Source: JBCCIM01 sp965263205
GTDB taxonomy: Bacteria > Bacteroidota > Rhodothermia > Rhodothermales > JAHQVL01
Direction of reading: 5' to 3'
Assembly (NCBI GenBank): GCA_965263205.1
Contig: CBDHHF010000032.1
Span: 1-64,000 of the forward strand
DNA length: 64,000 nucleotides
Shown here: in pieces, positions 28,484 through 36,779 of the stretch
Numbering within the stretch: the stretch's first letter is position 1
Layout of the letters: each line of letters opens with the position of its first letter
Translations under genes and position numbers: made by a program
The notes under the pieces: model-generated
The model's database searches: none
Seen by the model: only the letters and a program-made list of their open reading frames with translations
What the model was told of the DNA's origin: nothing

Positions 28484-28727
28484 AGTGTGAACCCCTTTTT
28501 TGTAGGCATTGGCTGTCTTGCAACAACCTGGATGGCTAACCAAAAACTGCATCAAGGGGCATAGAAAAATCGTTATGAACAACCAGGGTTGCTGAAAATG
28601 GGGTGAACGAAGCACATCAGATCGAGGCCGTGCTGTTCAATGGGCTTGTTAAAAGCCGGCAGATCTTCTAAACTAGTGCGTCTATAGAATCAAATATCGC
28701 CAAAAAGAGCTAAACGAAGGGGTAACT

Positions 28728-29108
28728 ATGGCGCAACATTCGGGTGTAAAACTGCATCACTGGGATGCAATGGAGGAGGAGGCATTGTCATCGCTCATCA
28801 CGCGTAAAATGATGTGGGGCGACAAGGTGATGTTATCACAGGTATTCATTAAAGCTGGCGGAGTTGTGCCGTTGCACCAGCATGAAAACGAGCAGTTTTC
28901 CTACATGCTTTCCGGCTCGATGAAGTTTTGGCTGGAGCGTGATGGAGGAGAAGAAATCATCGTGCGTGCCGGCGACGTACTGCATCTGCCTGCAAACGTA
29001 CCCCACGGCGCAGTCGCGCTAGAAGACGCCCTGAGTCTTGATGTATTTAGCCCGCCACGCGCCGATTGGATTTCTGGCAGCGACGCGTACCTTCGAGGTG
29101 ATGAGTGA
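28728..29108 (+). CDS. Cupin_2 domain protein
   Basis: 126 residues forming one cupin barrel. Motif 1 is VVPLHQHENEQFSYMLSGSM, with metal ligands His-x-His and Glu, and motif 2 is RAGDVLHLPANVPHG with the third His. Small stand-alone cupins may be dioxygenases, isomerases or metal-dependent binding proteins, and the family does not fix the reaction. It has no export signal, so is cytosolic. It is convergent with the sugar-oxidation locus and ends 7 bp from the PmoA stop, but is on the opposite strand, so a functional link is only a possibility. Confidence 0.88.
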   Translation: MAQHSGVKLHHWDAMEEEALSSLITRKMMWGDKVMLSQVFIKAGGVVPLHQHENEQFSYMLSGSMKFWLERDGGEEIIVRAGDVLHLPANVPHGAVALEDALSLDVFSPPRADWISGSDAYLRGDE

Positions 29109-29115
29109 CCTCGGT

Positions 29116-30330
29116 TTAGCGTTTCTTTAGCTTAACCTTCGCCGGCTTCGCCCAGTCTCGCCATAGTCGATCGATGAATGCCTTGTCGGGTTCGCCGTCC
29201 ATCACCACGAAGCGATAAACTGCTTCGTAAGGCGTTCCTGGACGGATCGTCCAGTCGCCGGCCTGTGACGGGGCCCAGTTAAAAAACGGTTCGGTAGGAT
29301 GGATGCGCATGGGTTGTGGGGCCCTGAAGTTGTCGGGATGCCCCAGTATTGCAACGCCGGCAAACGCACCATCAACATAGCCTCCGATGTGGCACCAGCG
29401 TGCTTTGGTGCCATGTCCCTCGAGCCGGCCTTTGCCTTCGGAGGTGAGGAAATAAGTGTTTTTAACACCTTCCCACTGATCGTGCCCCCTAAAGCCAACG
29501 CCGCCATAGCGGTATTTGGGAAGCGTCAGGAAATTATTGGACGCGGTGGTTTGTGTCACGCGCAATTCAAACAGGTGATAGGGTGTGTCTTCGTCATTGA
29601 CAGCAAAGACGCGCGTTTCCCAGGTTTCATTTAGTACGTCGACAGGTGCATCAGCGGAGAGGTCTACATAGCGGTGCCGGCCAATAACACCACCCATCAC
29701 CGGGCCTGACCAGGTGGTATCCATTGCTACCGGCTCGACGGTACCCGTGCCCTGACCCATGTTCCAAAAGTCGGGTTTGCGCCCTTGAAACCGCGTATTT
29801 GTCCATGCAGCCCAGATGCCATGATGGTGCACATGGTTGGAAGGGTAGTCGTTCGTAATGAGGATTCCCGAAGGGGTATGCACCGGGTGGATGTAGCCTC
29901 CCCGGCGATAAATTTGATCGATGTTGTTTCTGGGAAGCACCGTTTTGGCATTGTTGTATTTAAAAACGACGTTATCGAGCAAGGAAAACGTGACATTGCC
30001 ATCACCCAGTAATGCAGCGACGCCAGATGCATCTTGTGGTGCCCTGGAGGTATCCACATGCAAGGTGTACGTTGCCTTTTGGCCGGCCTTGAGGTCCTCC
30101 AGAATGAACCAGCCGCCCTCGTTGTGACGCTGTACAGGGTATTGTTTGCCGACTACATTTTCCAAATAGAGCGGTCCGTCAGCCAAACCGTCCGGTAATG
30201 GGAAGTGCACAACAGACTGCAAACGGTCTATTTTACCCGCCTCCACCGTGACGTCGTAGACGGGATCAGCCTGGAAACCAGGAAGGAGGAGCAGGCTGCT
30301 GAAAGCGGAGATAATGAAGTTAGACAACAT
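29116..30330 (-). CDS. Exported PmoA family protein (DUF6807), copy 1
   Basis: 404 residues with a signal peptide (MLSNFIISAFSSLLLLPGFQ). The PmoA/DUF6807 domain is shown by YIHPVHTPSG, NDYPSNHVHHHGIWAAWTNT and FWNMGQGTG. The His-rich cluster HVHHHG is characteristic and may bind metal. Despite the name, the family is not methane monooxygenase; it is found with sugar catabolic genes and its activity is unknown. It is the last gene of the minus-strand locus that includes two oxidoreductases, an isomerase and DUF1080, and is a distant paralogue of the next gene. Confidence 0.88.
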   Translation of the reverse strand: MLSNFIISAFSSLLLLPGFQADPVYDVTVEAGKIDRLQSVVHFPLPDGLADGPLYLENVVGKQYPVQRHNEGGWFILEDLKAGQKATYTLHVDTSRAPQDASGVAALLGDGNVTFSLLDNVVFKYNNAKTVLPRNNIDQIYRRGGYIHPVHTPSGILITNDYPSNHVHHHGIWAAWTNTRFQGRKPDFWNMGQGTGTVEPVAMDTTWSGPVMGGVIGRHRYVDLSADAPVDVLNETWETRVFAVNDEDTPYHLFELRVTQTTASNNFLTLPKYRYGGVGFRGHDQWEGVKNTYFLTSEGKGRLEGHGTKARWCHIGGYVDGAFAGVAILGHPDNFRAPQPMRIHPTEPFFNWAPSQAGDWTIRPGTPYEAVYRFVVMDGEPDKAFIDRLWRDWAKPAKVKLKKR

Positions 30331-30393
30331 GTTGGGAGCTTGTCTGGTGTGATGGAGTGGATGATTCGGTGGTGTGTTGACTAAACGTCAGTA

Positions 30394-31527
30394 TTAAGGG
30401 GCATTTGCGAAATCTTGCGCAAGGCTTTTGGTCTCGGCGACTGGGTCGTGTGGGGATGATAAGAGCGCAATGCGGTACTTGAATGTCGCCGACTCGCCAG
30501 GTGCCAGGCTCAGGTCGAGTGCTTCTTCGCCTTTGCTGAATACGCGCTGCCCTAATGGATTTGCTGAAAACAGTCCATAGCCGCGAGCATGCCAGTAGGT
30601 TGGATAGCCGGGATTATCTGGGTGATCGATCATTGCAATACTGACGTCTTCGTTTTCAAGCGTACCGGAGAGTAACAACCAGGGGGATCGCGTGCCCCAT
30701 ACAGCGGTGCCGCGCACGCCGGCTTCGTTCATGTACTCACCGGAAACGCCTTCATTGTTGTGTTCTTTTTCAGCTCGCGGGTTGCCTTTATCGTCACTGA
30801 GTAAAACCAGGCCGTCATCAGGATGCTCAAGTGCTCGGGTTACCCGGATCGCAACCATGCCTTCTTTGTTGTCCTTGAGCAGCACGGGCTCGTTCACCGC
30901 AGTAAGCGTGGTGGTTCGGTCGATAATTCGTCGGTCCGTTGTTTTGCGAAATACAAAGCGCGTAGTTTCTTCCAAAATCACCGAACCGTCGGGTTTAAGC
31001 CAATGCATGGTCACGTCAAACGATCCGGCTTCGCTGCCTTGTGCTGTGTTATTTACGCTATGATGGACAATGCTGCCCATATGTTCGAGCCGGTCTTCGG
31101 GTGTTTTTGCTGAGTGATTCCAGAAATCGAGGCCATTTACGTCGCCATAGTTTAGCCAATGGCCGGCATGGTGCGGATGATCTACGCGTTCACCTGCTTT
31201 GTTGTCGAAAGGCCAGCCGCGCGCAATGTTATTGCCATTCGCTGTGTTTAAGGGATAGAGAATTGGTTTTTTGAGGGTGCTGCCGGCTTCTGAGAACAGG
31301 TACGAGGTGAAGTGTGCGCCATCGATATACACATCGATCCGTTTCTTCTCAGCCCGATGAACGATCTGAATGTCATCCGCAGGATCAAGTGCAGGTTCAC
31401 GGTCTTGCTTAGCATATGTGTTGGATGCTGTGTTGGATGCTGTGTTGGATGCTGTGTTGGATGCTGCATCCGTGCAGGCCAGGCCTGTGCAAAGCAGCAG
31501 CAAGAATAAAGATGCGTTATACCACAT
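30394..31527 (-). CDS. PmoA family lipoprotein (DUF6807), copy 2
   Basis: The longest frame starts at 31608; the ATG at 31527 (MWYNASLFLLLLCTGLACTD) gives a lipoprotein signal with lipobox GLAC, so I use it (377 residues). The domain shows the family pattern, with HPHHAGHWLNYGDVNGLDFW matching the His cluster of copy 1, and VFRKTTDRRIIDRTTTL. Just after the lipid Cys is a run of four Ala-Ser-Asn-Thr repeats encoded by four perfect 12-bp units; these probably form a flexible linker. Changes in copy number would alter linker length but keep frame. The role is unknown, as for copy 1; the location suggests action on a sugar or keto-sugar in the envelope. Confidence 0.88.
   Translation of the reverse strand: MWYNASLFLLLLCTGLACTDAASNTASNTASNTASNTYAKQDREPALDPADDIQIVHRAEKKRIDVYIDGAHFTSYLFSEAGSTLKKPILYPLNTANGNNIARGWPFDNKAGERVDHPHHAGHWLNYGDVNGLDFWNHSAKTPEDRLEHMGSIVHHSVNNTAQGSEAGSFDVTMHWLKPDGSVILEETTRFVFRKTTDRRIIDRTTTLTAVNEPVLLKDNKEGMVAIRVTRALEHPDDGLVLLSDDKGNPRAEKEHNNEGVSGEYMNEAGVRGTAVWGTRSPWLLLSGTLENEDVSIAMIDHPDNPGYPTYWHARGYGLFSANPLGQRVFSKGEEALDLSLAPGESATFKYRIALLSSPHDPVAETKSLAQDFANAP
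31417..31464 (-). repeat. Four perfect tandem 12-bp units inside the PmoA lipoprotein gene
   Basis: The unit TGTGTTGGATGC (plus strand) occurs at 31417-31428, 31429-31440, 31441-31452 and 31453-31464 without a mismatch and encodes Ala-Ser-Asn-Thr repeats just after the lipidated Cys. Perfect identity suggests recent slippage expansion. Confidence 0.9.
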
Positions 31528-31588
31528 GGTTGTGATTACGTTTGATGGTGGGAGGCTCGTGTATGCTGAACATGCTGTATGATATTGC

Positions 31589-32995
31589 TCAGAGTTGCCA
31601 GGGGGCACGGTAGGTCGGCATTAACATGTTCGACGCAGCATCATTACCGGAAATTTGTTCATTTTCGCCATCCCAATGTACTTGCTGGCCTGAGCGGTAC
31701 GCGAGGTTGCCCAGAATAGCGATGCTCGTAGAGCGATGGCCGGTTTCGATGGGGCATGTAGGCGTGGAGCGTGATACGACACACTCGAGGAAATTGCCAA
31801 GATGCCGGCTATGGGAGCCACCTGTTCGGTTTTGCCTGCGCATCGGCCGGCTACTGTTGTCTTCCGGGTAAACAAAGAGCGCTGCACGGTTGACTACCAA
31901 GGTACCTTTGGTGCCATGAAACGCAATGCCGTATCCCATGTCGTCAATGCCGCGCCCGTTGGTTGTACGGTTCTCGTAGGTGCAGATGAAGTTGTCGAAC
32001 TGAAACGATGCATGGAGCGTGTCCGGGGTCTCTCGGTTGTCGGTGAGATGAAATTTGCCTCCTGAGGCTGTTGCTGTATTGGGATAGCGTTCACGCATCA
32101 CCCAAAGCACAATGTCGAGCAGATGCACACCCCAATCGGTCATCATACCGCCCGCGTAATCCCAGAACCACCTGAACGATGAAAAGCGTTGATACGTGTA
32201 GGCTTCATCCTGCATTGCGCCAAATCGGTTTTCATTGAACGGGACAAATGGCGCTGGCCCAAGCCAGCGGTCCCAGTCCAGTCCTTCAAAGGGTTCGGCA
32301 TCCGCCGGCGCACCGATGCCATCCGGGTACTGGTTGCCAAAATTCCAGGTCCGCACAAAGGATACGTCGCCAATTTTGCCACCCTGGATGAGATCCTTGG
32401 CAGCAATGAATACTTCATTCGAGCGCTGCTGGGTGCCAACCTGTACAATCCGATTGTGTTGTGTTGCAACTTCAACCATTTTTCGGCCTTCGCCGATGCT
32501 TATCGAAATGGGTTTTTCGACGTACACATCTTTGCCGGCTTCACACGCATGGATGGTGTGCAGGGCGTGCCAGTGGTCGGGTGAGCAAACAATGACAGCG
32601 TCAATGTCTTTCGAGGCGAGAAGGTCTTCGTGTTTCTGGTACATCGCCGCGGTTGGGACGTGTTGTTTTGCGTAATCCAGGTTCTTCTGGTATACATCGC
32701 AAAACGCAACAACCTGGGCGCGGCCCGGGTGCACTTCCAACAGGCTGCGCAAGTGATTTCGGGCGATGCGTCCCATGCCCAGAAAGCCTACTTGCACCCT
32801 GTCATTGGCTCCCAAAATACGACGATAACTCTTTGCCGATTGCTCAGGAGCAGTAAGGCTTAGGCCGGCAGAACCTGATGCAAGCCCCGCTGACCCGGCA
32901 GCTAACTTCTTTACGAACGTCCGACGGGTCTCGCGAGACGTATCTGCTTCTGGCTCAGTGATGTTGTTGTGGATTGCTTTCGATGGCGTTTGCAT
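31589..32995 (-). CDS. Gfo/Idh/MocA family oxidoreductase, Tat-exported, copy 1
   Basis: The ATG at 32995 is used rather than 33106: it starts a protein (about 468 residues) whose N-terminal part holds the twin-arginine motif TRRTFVKKLAAGSAGLASG. The Rossmann fold follows (RVQVGFLGMGRIARNHL) with the family Glu-Lys-Pro (GKDVYVEKPISISIGEG) and the C-terminal substrate domain (WFWDYAGGMMTDWGVHLLDI). The DHWHALHTIHA motif is typical of the exported Bacteroidota subgroup. The expected role is NAD(P)-dependent oxidation or reduction of a sugar ring, with cofactor acquired before Tat export. It is the second of two paralogues in the locus. Confidence 0.92.
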   Translation of the reverse strand: MQTPSKAIHNNITEPEADTSRETRRTFVKKLAAGSAGLASGSAGLSLTAPEQSAKSYRRILGANDRVQVGFLGMGRIARNHLRSLLEVHPGRAQVVAFCDVYQKNLDYAKQHVPTAAMYQKHEDLLASKDIDAVIVCSPDHWHALHTIHACEAGKDVYVEKPISISIGEGRKMVEVATQHNRIVQVGTQQRSNEVFIAAKDLIQGGKIGDVSFVRTWNFGNQYPDGIGAPADAEPFEGLDWDRWLGPAPFVPFNENRFGAMQDEAYTYQRFSSFRWFWDYAGGMMTDWGVHLLDIVLWVMRERYPNTATASGGKFHLTDNRETPDTLHASFQFDNFICTYENRTTNGRGIDDMGYGIAFHGTKGTLVVNRAALFVYPEDNSSRPMRRQNRTGGSHSRHLGNFLECVVSRSTPTCPIETGHRSTSIAILGNLAYRSGQQVHWDGENEQISGNDAASNMLMPTYRAPWQL

Positions 32996-33062
32996 AGTAA
33001 ACGGAGAGGCACCCAGTAAAAGCTGTGCGCATTTTGACAAAAACCTACGATGTACATTTGAT

Positions 33063-33092
33063 CTGGCCCTGCTGAGTGGGCAGCAGGGCCAG
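33063..33092 (-). other. Intercistronic hairpin between the two oxidoreductase genes
   Basis: A perfect 12-bp stem (CTGGCCCTGCTG at 33063-33074 with CAGCAGGGCCAG at 33081-33092, 6-nt loop) starts 10 nt after the stop of the upstream oxidoreductase gene and before the start of the next. No T-run follows on the minus strand, so it probably acts in mRNA processing, stability or partial attenuation within the operon. Confidence 0.55.
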
Positions 33093-33102
33093 TGGGCATT
33101 AA

Positions 33103-34491
33103 TCACATGCTTTTTTTGATTTTCATGGCTTCTGGATCCCAGCTAACAATTTGTCGAGTTTCATAGCTGACATTTGTTAGCAGGGCGGGCGCAGCTGCGC
33201 GTAACCCGTAGGCACCATCTTCAATGACGGTCCCATCGGTACGGAGTGCCGTGAAAAAGTTGTTGAAGTGGTCGTACCGGTCATCGTAACCACGCGGCGC
33301 CGTATAAACTTCTTCGTTGAAGGCGCGAAGGGCCGGCCGATCCGGTTGAGGATACCGCTCTCTGTATAATTCGATGGATTGCTTTTTAATTGCTTCGTCG
33401 AACGTATGGGTTGAATAGCCCGGCTCGCTTCGCGGCGCCAGCTTGGTCAACGTTGCATTGTTTGAATTGATGGTGATAACGCCTTCGTTGCCAATAAACC
33501 GGAACTGCGTTCCACCACCACCGCCATCTGCGAAGTTCACTTGAAGGGACATGTTGAATGCGGGATGGGTATCCGTCTCCGGATAATCATAGAGCCCTAG
33601 CATAATGTCGGGCACATCACGACCATCTTTCCAGTAGCGAATTCCGCCCGTCGACATGACGCGTTCGGGGCCGTTGGAATCAAGCACGAGGTGAATGCCT
33701 GAGAATAGATGGACAAACAGGTCGCCCGGGATACCGGTGCCATAGTCCTGGTAGTTGCGCCATCTGAAAAAACGGGTGGCATCGAACGGGCGCTGCGGTG
33801 CGTTGCCCAGGAAGGTGTCCCAATCGCATGTTTTTGGCGATGCATCTGGTGGGATTGTGTATTGCCAGGCTCCAAGGGCAGAGTTGCGATTTAACACCGC
33901 TTCAACCATGTTTAACTCGCCAATGGCTCCAGATTTATAGAGATCGCGTGCTTTTTCATAAATAAGTGAACTTACGCGCTGGCTGCCTACGATGAGCAGG
34001 TTGCCGCTCTCTTTTTCAGCCTTTAATATACCTGCCCCTTCCTCGACCTTTTGCACCATTGGTTTTTCGCAGTACACGGCCTTGCCGGCATTGAGTGCTT
34101 CAATGGTAATCTGTGCGTGCCAGTGGTCTGGTGTTGCAATAATGACCGCATCAATATCTTCCCGGGCAAGAATTTCGCGGTAATCTCTGGTGGTGAAAAG
34201 TGATTTGCCGTAAAGCTCTTTGGCATGTTTCAGCCGGCCATCATAACAATCAGCCGCGGCGACAAATTCTACACCATCCACTCGAAGCGCAGTGCTGGTA
34301 TTTCCATGACCCATCCCGCCAAAGCCGATTGTGGCGAGCCTGATTTTGTCGTTGGCGGCAATCGGTGTTGCTTGTGTGGCACGCGCCAGCGCATACGTCT
34401 TGCTGGTGAGAATAGTGGGGGCAATGCCTGTGGCGACAGATGAAGCTGCCGCTAAGCGAAGGAATTGTCGTCTTGACGTGTTTTTAGCCAT
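33103..34491 (-). CDS. Gfo/Idh/MocA family oxidoreductase, Tat-exported, copy 2
   Basis: 462 residues. The twin-arginine signal is at the very start (MAKNTSRRQFLRLAAASSVA). The Rossmann domain is at IRLATIGFGGMGHGNT, with ATPDHWHAQITIEAL and the catalytic Glu-Lys-Pro in KAVYCEKPMVQKV. The C-terminal dimerisation/substrate domain begins near residue 190. It is only partly similar to copy 1, so the two may act on different positions or in opposite directions, as with the paired dehydrogenases of 3-keto-glycoside pathways (inference). It lies 45 bp downstream of the isomerase gene on the same strand. Confidence 0.93.
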   Translation of the reverse strand: MAKNTSRRQFLRLAAASSVATGIAPTILTSKTYALARATQATPIAANDKIRLATIGFGGMGHGNTSTALRVDGVEFVAAADCYDGRLKHAKELYGKSLFTTRDYREILAREDIDAVIIATPDHWHAQITIEALNAGKAVYCEKPMVQKVEEGAGILKAEKESGNLLIVGSQRVSSLIYEKARDLYKSGAIGELNMVEAVLNRNSALGAWQYTIPPDASPKTCDWDTFLGNAPQRPFDATRFFRWRNYQDYGTGIPGDLFVHLFSGIHLVLDSNGPERVMSTGGIRYWKDGRDVPDIMLGLYDYPETDTHPAFNMSLQVNFADGGGGGTQFRFIGNEGVITINSNNATLTKLAPRSEPGYSTHTFDEAIKKQSIELYRERYPQPDRPALRAFNEEVYTAPRGYDDRYDHFNNFFTALRTDGTVIEDGAYGLRAAAPALLTNVSYETRQIVSWDPEAMKIKKSM

Positions 34492-34536
34492 GGTGAATTC
34501 TTTTTTAGGTGGGAGTTACGTTGAAGAGCCGGATGT

Positions 34537-35391
34537 TTACAGGTTCAAGCTGTCGCGTACCCTGCGCATGTACGCAAACGATTGCATCATGCCCGGCAAT
34601 GGGTCTTTGGGTGAAATCTCATATTCCAGATTGACAGCGCCTTGGTAGTTTATGGCAGCCAACTGCTTGAAGATGGCTGCGACAGGCATTTTACCCTCGC
34701 CGACCGGCACTTGTGAGCCACGCTTCTTCATTGCTGCAAGATCTTTCATGTGTATATCGAGCACGCGATCGCCGGCTTCGGCAATGGACTCCACTACATC
34801 TGCACCCGTCCGCGCTACATGCCCAACATCGACACAGCAGCCAACGCGTGGATCCATGCCGTCGATCACTGCAAGTACATCGTTTGGTGTCGGAAAGTAT
34901 TTGTCTTCTGGTCCATGGTTGTGCACCGCGACTTTGATGTCGTATTCCTTCACAAACTTCTCGATTCGTGGCAAGACTTTGGGTTTGGGGGCAATGACCA
35001 TGAGTGGCATACCGCACAGTCGGGCATACTCGAAATAGGCTCTTATCGCTTTGTCCGAGTCTTTGCGCATGGTGATGGTGCCTCCGCCAACAATCTGCAA
35101 GCCGGCTGCTTCAAATTCTTTCCGGCCGGCCATGAGTTTTTCTGGGCTGTCTTTGTAGCGCAGGTGAGCAGATTTTACGCAGATGTACTTTGCTTGCAGC
35201 ACCCGCATCATCTGAATGGCTTCTTGCCGATTAAACTTGCGCAACGAATAGCTCGCCACGCCCAGCTTAATTTTGTGTACGCGGCCGGCAGCTTGCGTAA
35301 CGGTCCAAAAACGTGAGGGCACACCAACACCAAGCGCTGCAGCTCCTGCCATACCGGTTCTGAGAAACTGCCGGCGATTTGTTGTGCTCAT
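34537..35391 (-). CDS. Exported sugar isomerase/epimerase-like TIM-barrel protein
   Basis: 284 residues. A Tat signal (MSTTNRRQFLRTGMAGAAAL) is followed by an AP-endonuclease-2-type TIM barrel: LGVASYSLRKFNRQEAI, FEAAGLQIVGGGTITM, DIKVAVHNHGPEDKYFPT, RVGCCVDVGHVARTG, VLDIHMKDLAAM and VNLEYEI. The Glu, Asp, His and Glu residues at barrel strand ends are the usual divalent-metal ligands of xylose-isomerase-like proteins. Relatives with this fold catalyse isomerisation or 1,2-elimination of keto sugars, including C-glycoside and 3-keto-glucoside cleavage, which fits the two oxidoreductases and DUF1080 around it. Confidence 0.88.
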   Translation of the reverse strand: MSTTNRRQFLRTGMAGAAALGVGVPSRFWTVTQAAGRVHKIKLGVASYSLRKFNRQEAIQMMRVLQAKYICVKSAHLRYKDSPEKLMAGRKEFEAAGLQIVGGGTITMRKDSDKAIRAYFEYARLCGMPLMVIAPKPKVLPRIEKFVKEYDIKVAVHNHGPEDKYFPTPNDVLAVIDGMDPRVGCCVDVGHVARTGADVVESIAEAGDRVLDIHMKDLAAMKKRGSQVPVGEGKMPVAAIFKQLAAINYQGAVNLEYEISPKDPLPGMMQSFAYMRRVRDSLNL

Positions 35392-35403
35392 GTCGATTTA
35401 GCG

Positions 35404-35517
35404 TTAAAGGTTAAACGTTCAAGGTTAAAAGTTAGCTGACTTTCTATTCGCATTGAACTTTTTAACCTTGAACGTTCCTTGGCAAACACAGCCATCCGAC
35501 AGGATTGATGTGTTTGC
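35404..35517 (-). repeat. Stop-codon hairpin repeat, copy 3
   Basis: A 9-bp perfect stem (GCAAACACA at 35482-35490 with TGTGTTTGC at 35509-35517, loop containing GACAGGATT) lies 2 nt after the stop of the DUF1080 gene. Downstream on the minus strand is a second inverted repeat made of the tract motif (35412-35431 with 35455-35475), about 20 bp with one extra base. It has the same organisation as the other three copies. Confidence 0.6.
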
Positions 35518-35519
35518 AC

Positions 35520-36335
35520 TTAGAGTTTGCGCACTTTCAGGTTTCTGTACCACACATCGTCGTTGTGGTCCTGTAACACGATATGACCTGTTCGTTTTGC
35601 CCCGAAGTTTTCGATGGGAGCGTACTTGCTGGCTGCAAGTAAAGAATCCATGCGCGGTGTATCGAGATCGTATTCCAGTACTTTTTGGCCGTTTAGCCAG
35701 TGCTCGCCATGGGAGCCGTCAAAAATAATGCGGCCATGATTCCATTCTCCAATCGGGTTTACCGACTTGTTTTCGGGGCTGATCAGGTCATACAGGGCGG
35801 AAGCGGTTCTGTTGGTACCGTTGCCCATTTTGGCATCCGGATGCCCTTCATCTTCCAGTACCTGGTATTCGAAGCCAAGCGGGTTGCCGTCTGACATTTC
35901 TTCAATCACGTTGTATTTGATACCACTATTGGCGGCAGGAGCCACCTTCCATTCAAACGAAAATTCGAAGTTTTCGTATTTCTCTTTGGTAATAATGTCG
36001 CCGCCGGCCATCGGTTGTCCGTCTTCCATCAGGGGTACCTTGCCGCTTGCAATTTTGTGGATGGTACCATCTTCGATAGCCCAGTGGCTTTCTGGAACGT
36101 GATCTTTGCGGTAACCGCGCCAGAGGTCCAGCGAGGTGCCGTCGAACAATAAAATCCAGCCGGCTTCAGCTTCTTCATCTGTAAGTGTGTTGTGGGCAAT
36201 AGCGGGTGAATCGGACTGCGCTGCGGCTTCTTGTTGGTTGGACGCGTCACTGCAGCCAGCGATGAGTACGGCGCAGGCAAGACTGCATACGAGGAAAAAA
36301 CGCATAAACAGGCGGAACGGATGGTTGTAATTCAT
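35520..36335 (-). CDS. DUF1080 (3-keto-disaccharide hydrolase) lipoprotein
   Basis: The start used is the ATG at 36335 (MNYNHPFRLFMRFFLVCSLA), with lipobox LIAGC; a closer ATG lies at 36305, and the frame extends to 36494 without signal character. The protein has about 271 residues. The DUF1080 jelly-roll (concanavalin-like) domain covers most of it: AGWILLFDGTSLDLWRGY, SFEWKVAPAANSGIKYNV, LGFEYQVLEDEGHPDA and WNHGRIIFDGSHGEHWLNG. DUF1080 members hydrolyse or lyse 3-keto-glycosides (established for some members). It is the first gene of the locus with the isomerase, two Gfo/Idh/MocA enzymes and two PmoA proteins. Confidence 0.9.
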   Translation of the reverse strand: MNYNHPFRLFMRFFLVCSLACAVLIAGCSDASNQQEAAAQSDSPAIAHNTLTDEEAEAGWILLFDGTSLDLWRGYRKDHVPESHWAIEDGTIHKIASGKVPLMEDGQPMAGGDIITKEKYENFEFSFEWKVAPAANSGIKYNVIEEMSDGNPLGFEYQVLEDEGHPDAKMGNGTNRTASALYDLISPENKSVNPIGEWNHGRIIFDGSHGEHWLNGQKVLEYDLDTPRMDSLLAASKYAPIENFGAKRTGHIVLQDHNDDVWYRNLKVRKL

Positions 36336-36779
36336 TTGAGTTAACCGTTGGATAGAATTGTTCAGCAACAAGTGCTTGCTGTTAACATGATGGCAGGAAA
36401 TCGTGGTGGGATTTTGGGCGACCCTGCACATAGCGCGTATGCGCCCTGTTTTTTTAAGGAAGTATAAAATAAGCCCGCGCTCAAGGTGTGTCAAATGAAG
36501 ACGATCAAGGAGTTACAGTAACATCTAACCCGAAAGGCGTAAAACGCTGCTGTAACGGAGGGCGGGCTGTAATAATCTGACGGGAAGTATAACCTAAAAT
36601 GGCAATCAGTACATGAACAAAAAAAGCCCACGCATGAATGCGCAGGCTTTTGAGATAACACAAGCACTCCTTGCCGCTAGGAGCAAGGGACTACAGCCGG
36701 CGTTATCCGTTTAAATTATCGGCGATCAGGGTGCATGCTTTAATTGGCAACACCCATGACTATACAGAGGTGAAAAGGT
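36336..36779. other. Divergent intergenic region with structured RNA candidate
   Basis: This 444-bp gap separates the divergent sugar-oxidation locus and the thioredoxin operon. It holds a two-tier hairpin (GTTACAG 36512-36518 with CTGTAAC 36550-36556, enclosing GCGT/ACGC) and a terminator-like hairpin at 36619-36651. No open frame looks coding. Because neither flanking gene is transcribed into it from upstream, the terminator suggests a small RNA gene on one strand or the other. Confidence 0.4.
36619..36651. terminator. Intrinsic terminator-like hairpin in a divergent gap
   Basis: Arms AAAAGCC...CGCAT (36622-36635) and ATGCG...GGCTTTT (36638-36651) pair with one 2-nt internal mismatch. The longer A-run (36619-36625) gives a T-run of seven on the minus strand and four on the plus strand, so either direction is possible, with the minus favoured. 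Confidence 0.65.

Noticed and set aside
31417..31464. Phase-variable repeat
   Set aside because: The unit is 12 bp, a multiple of three, so changes in copy number keep the frame and cannot switch the gene on or off.
29116..31527. Methane monooxygenase subunits, from the family name PmoA
   Set aside because: The proteins are soluble, exported DUF6807 proteins with a His-rich motif; they lack membrane helices of particulate methane monooxygenase and lie in a sugar locus.
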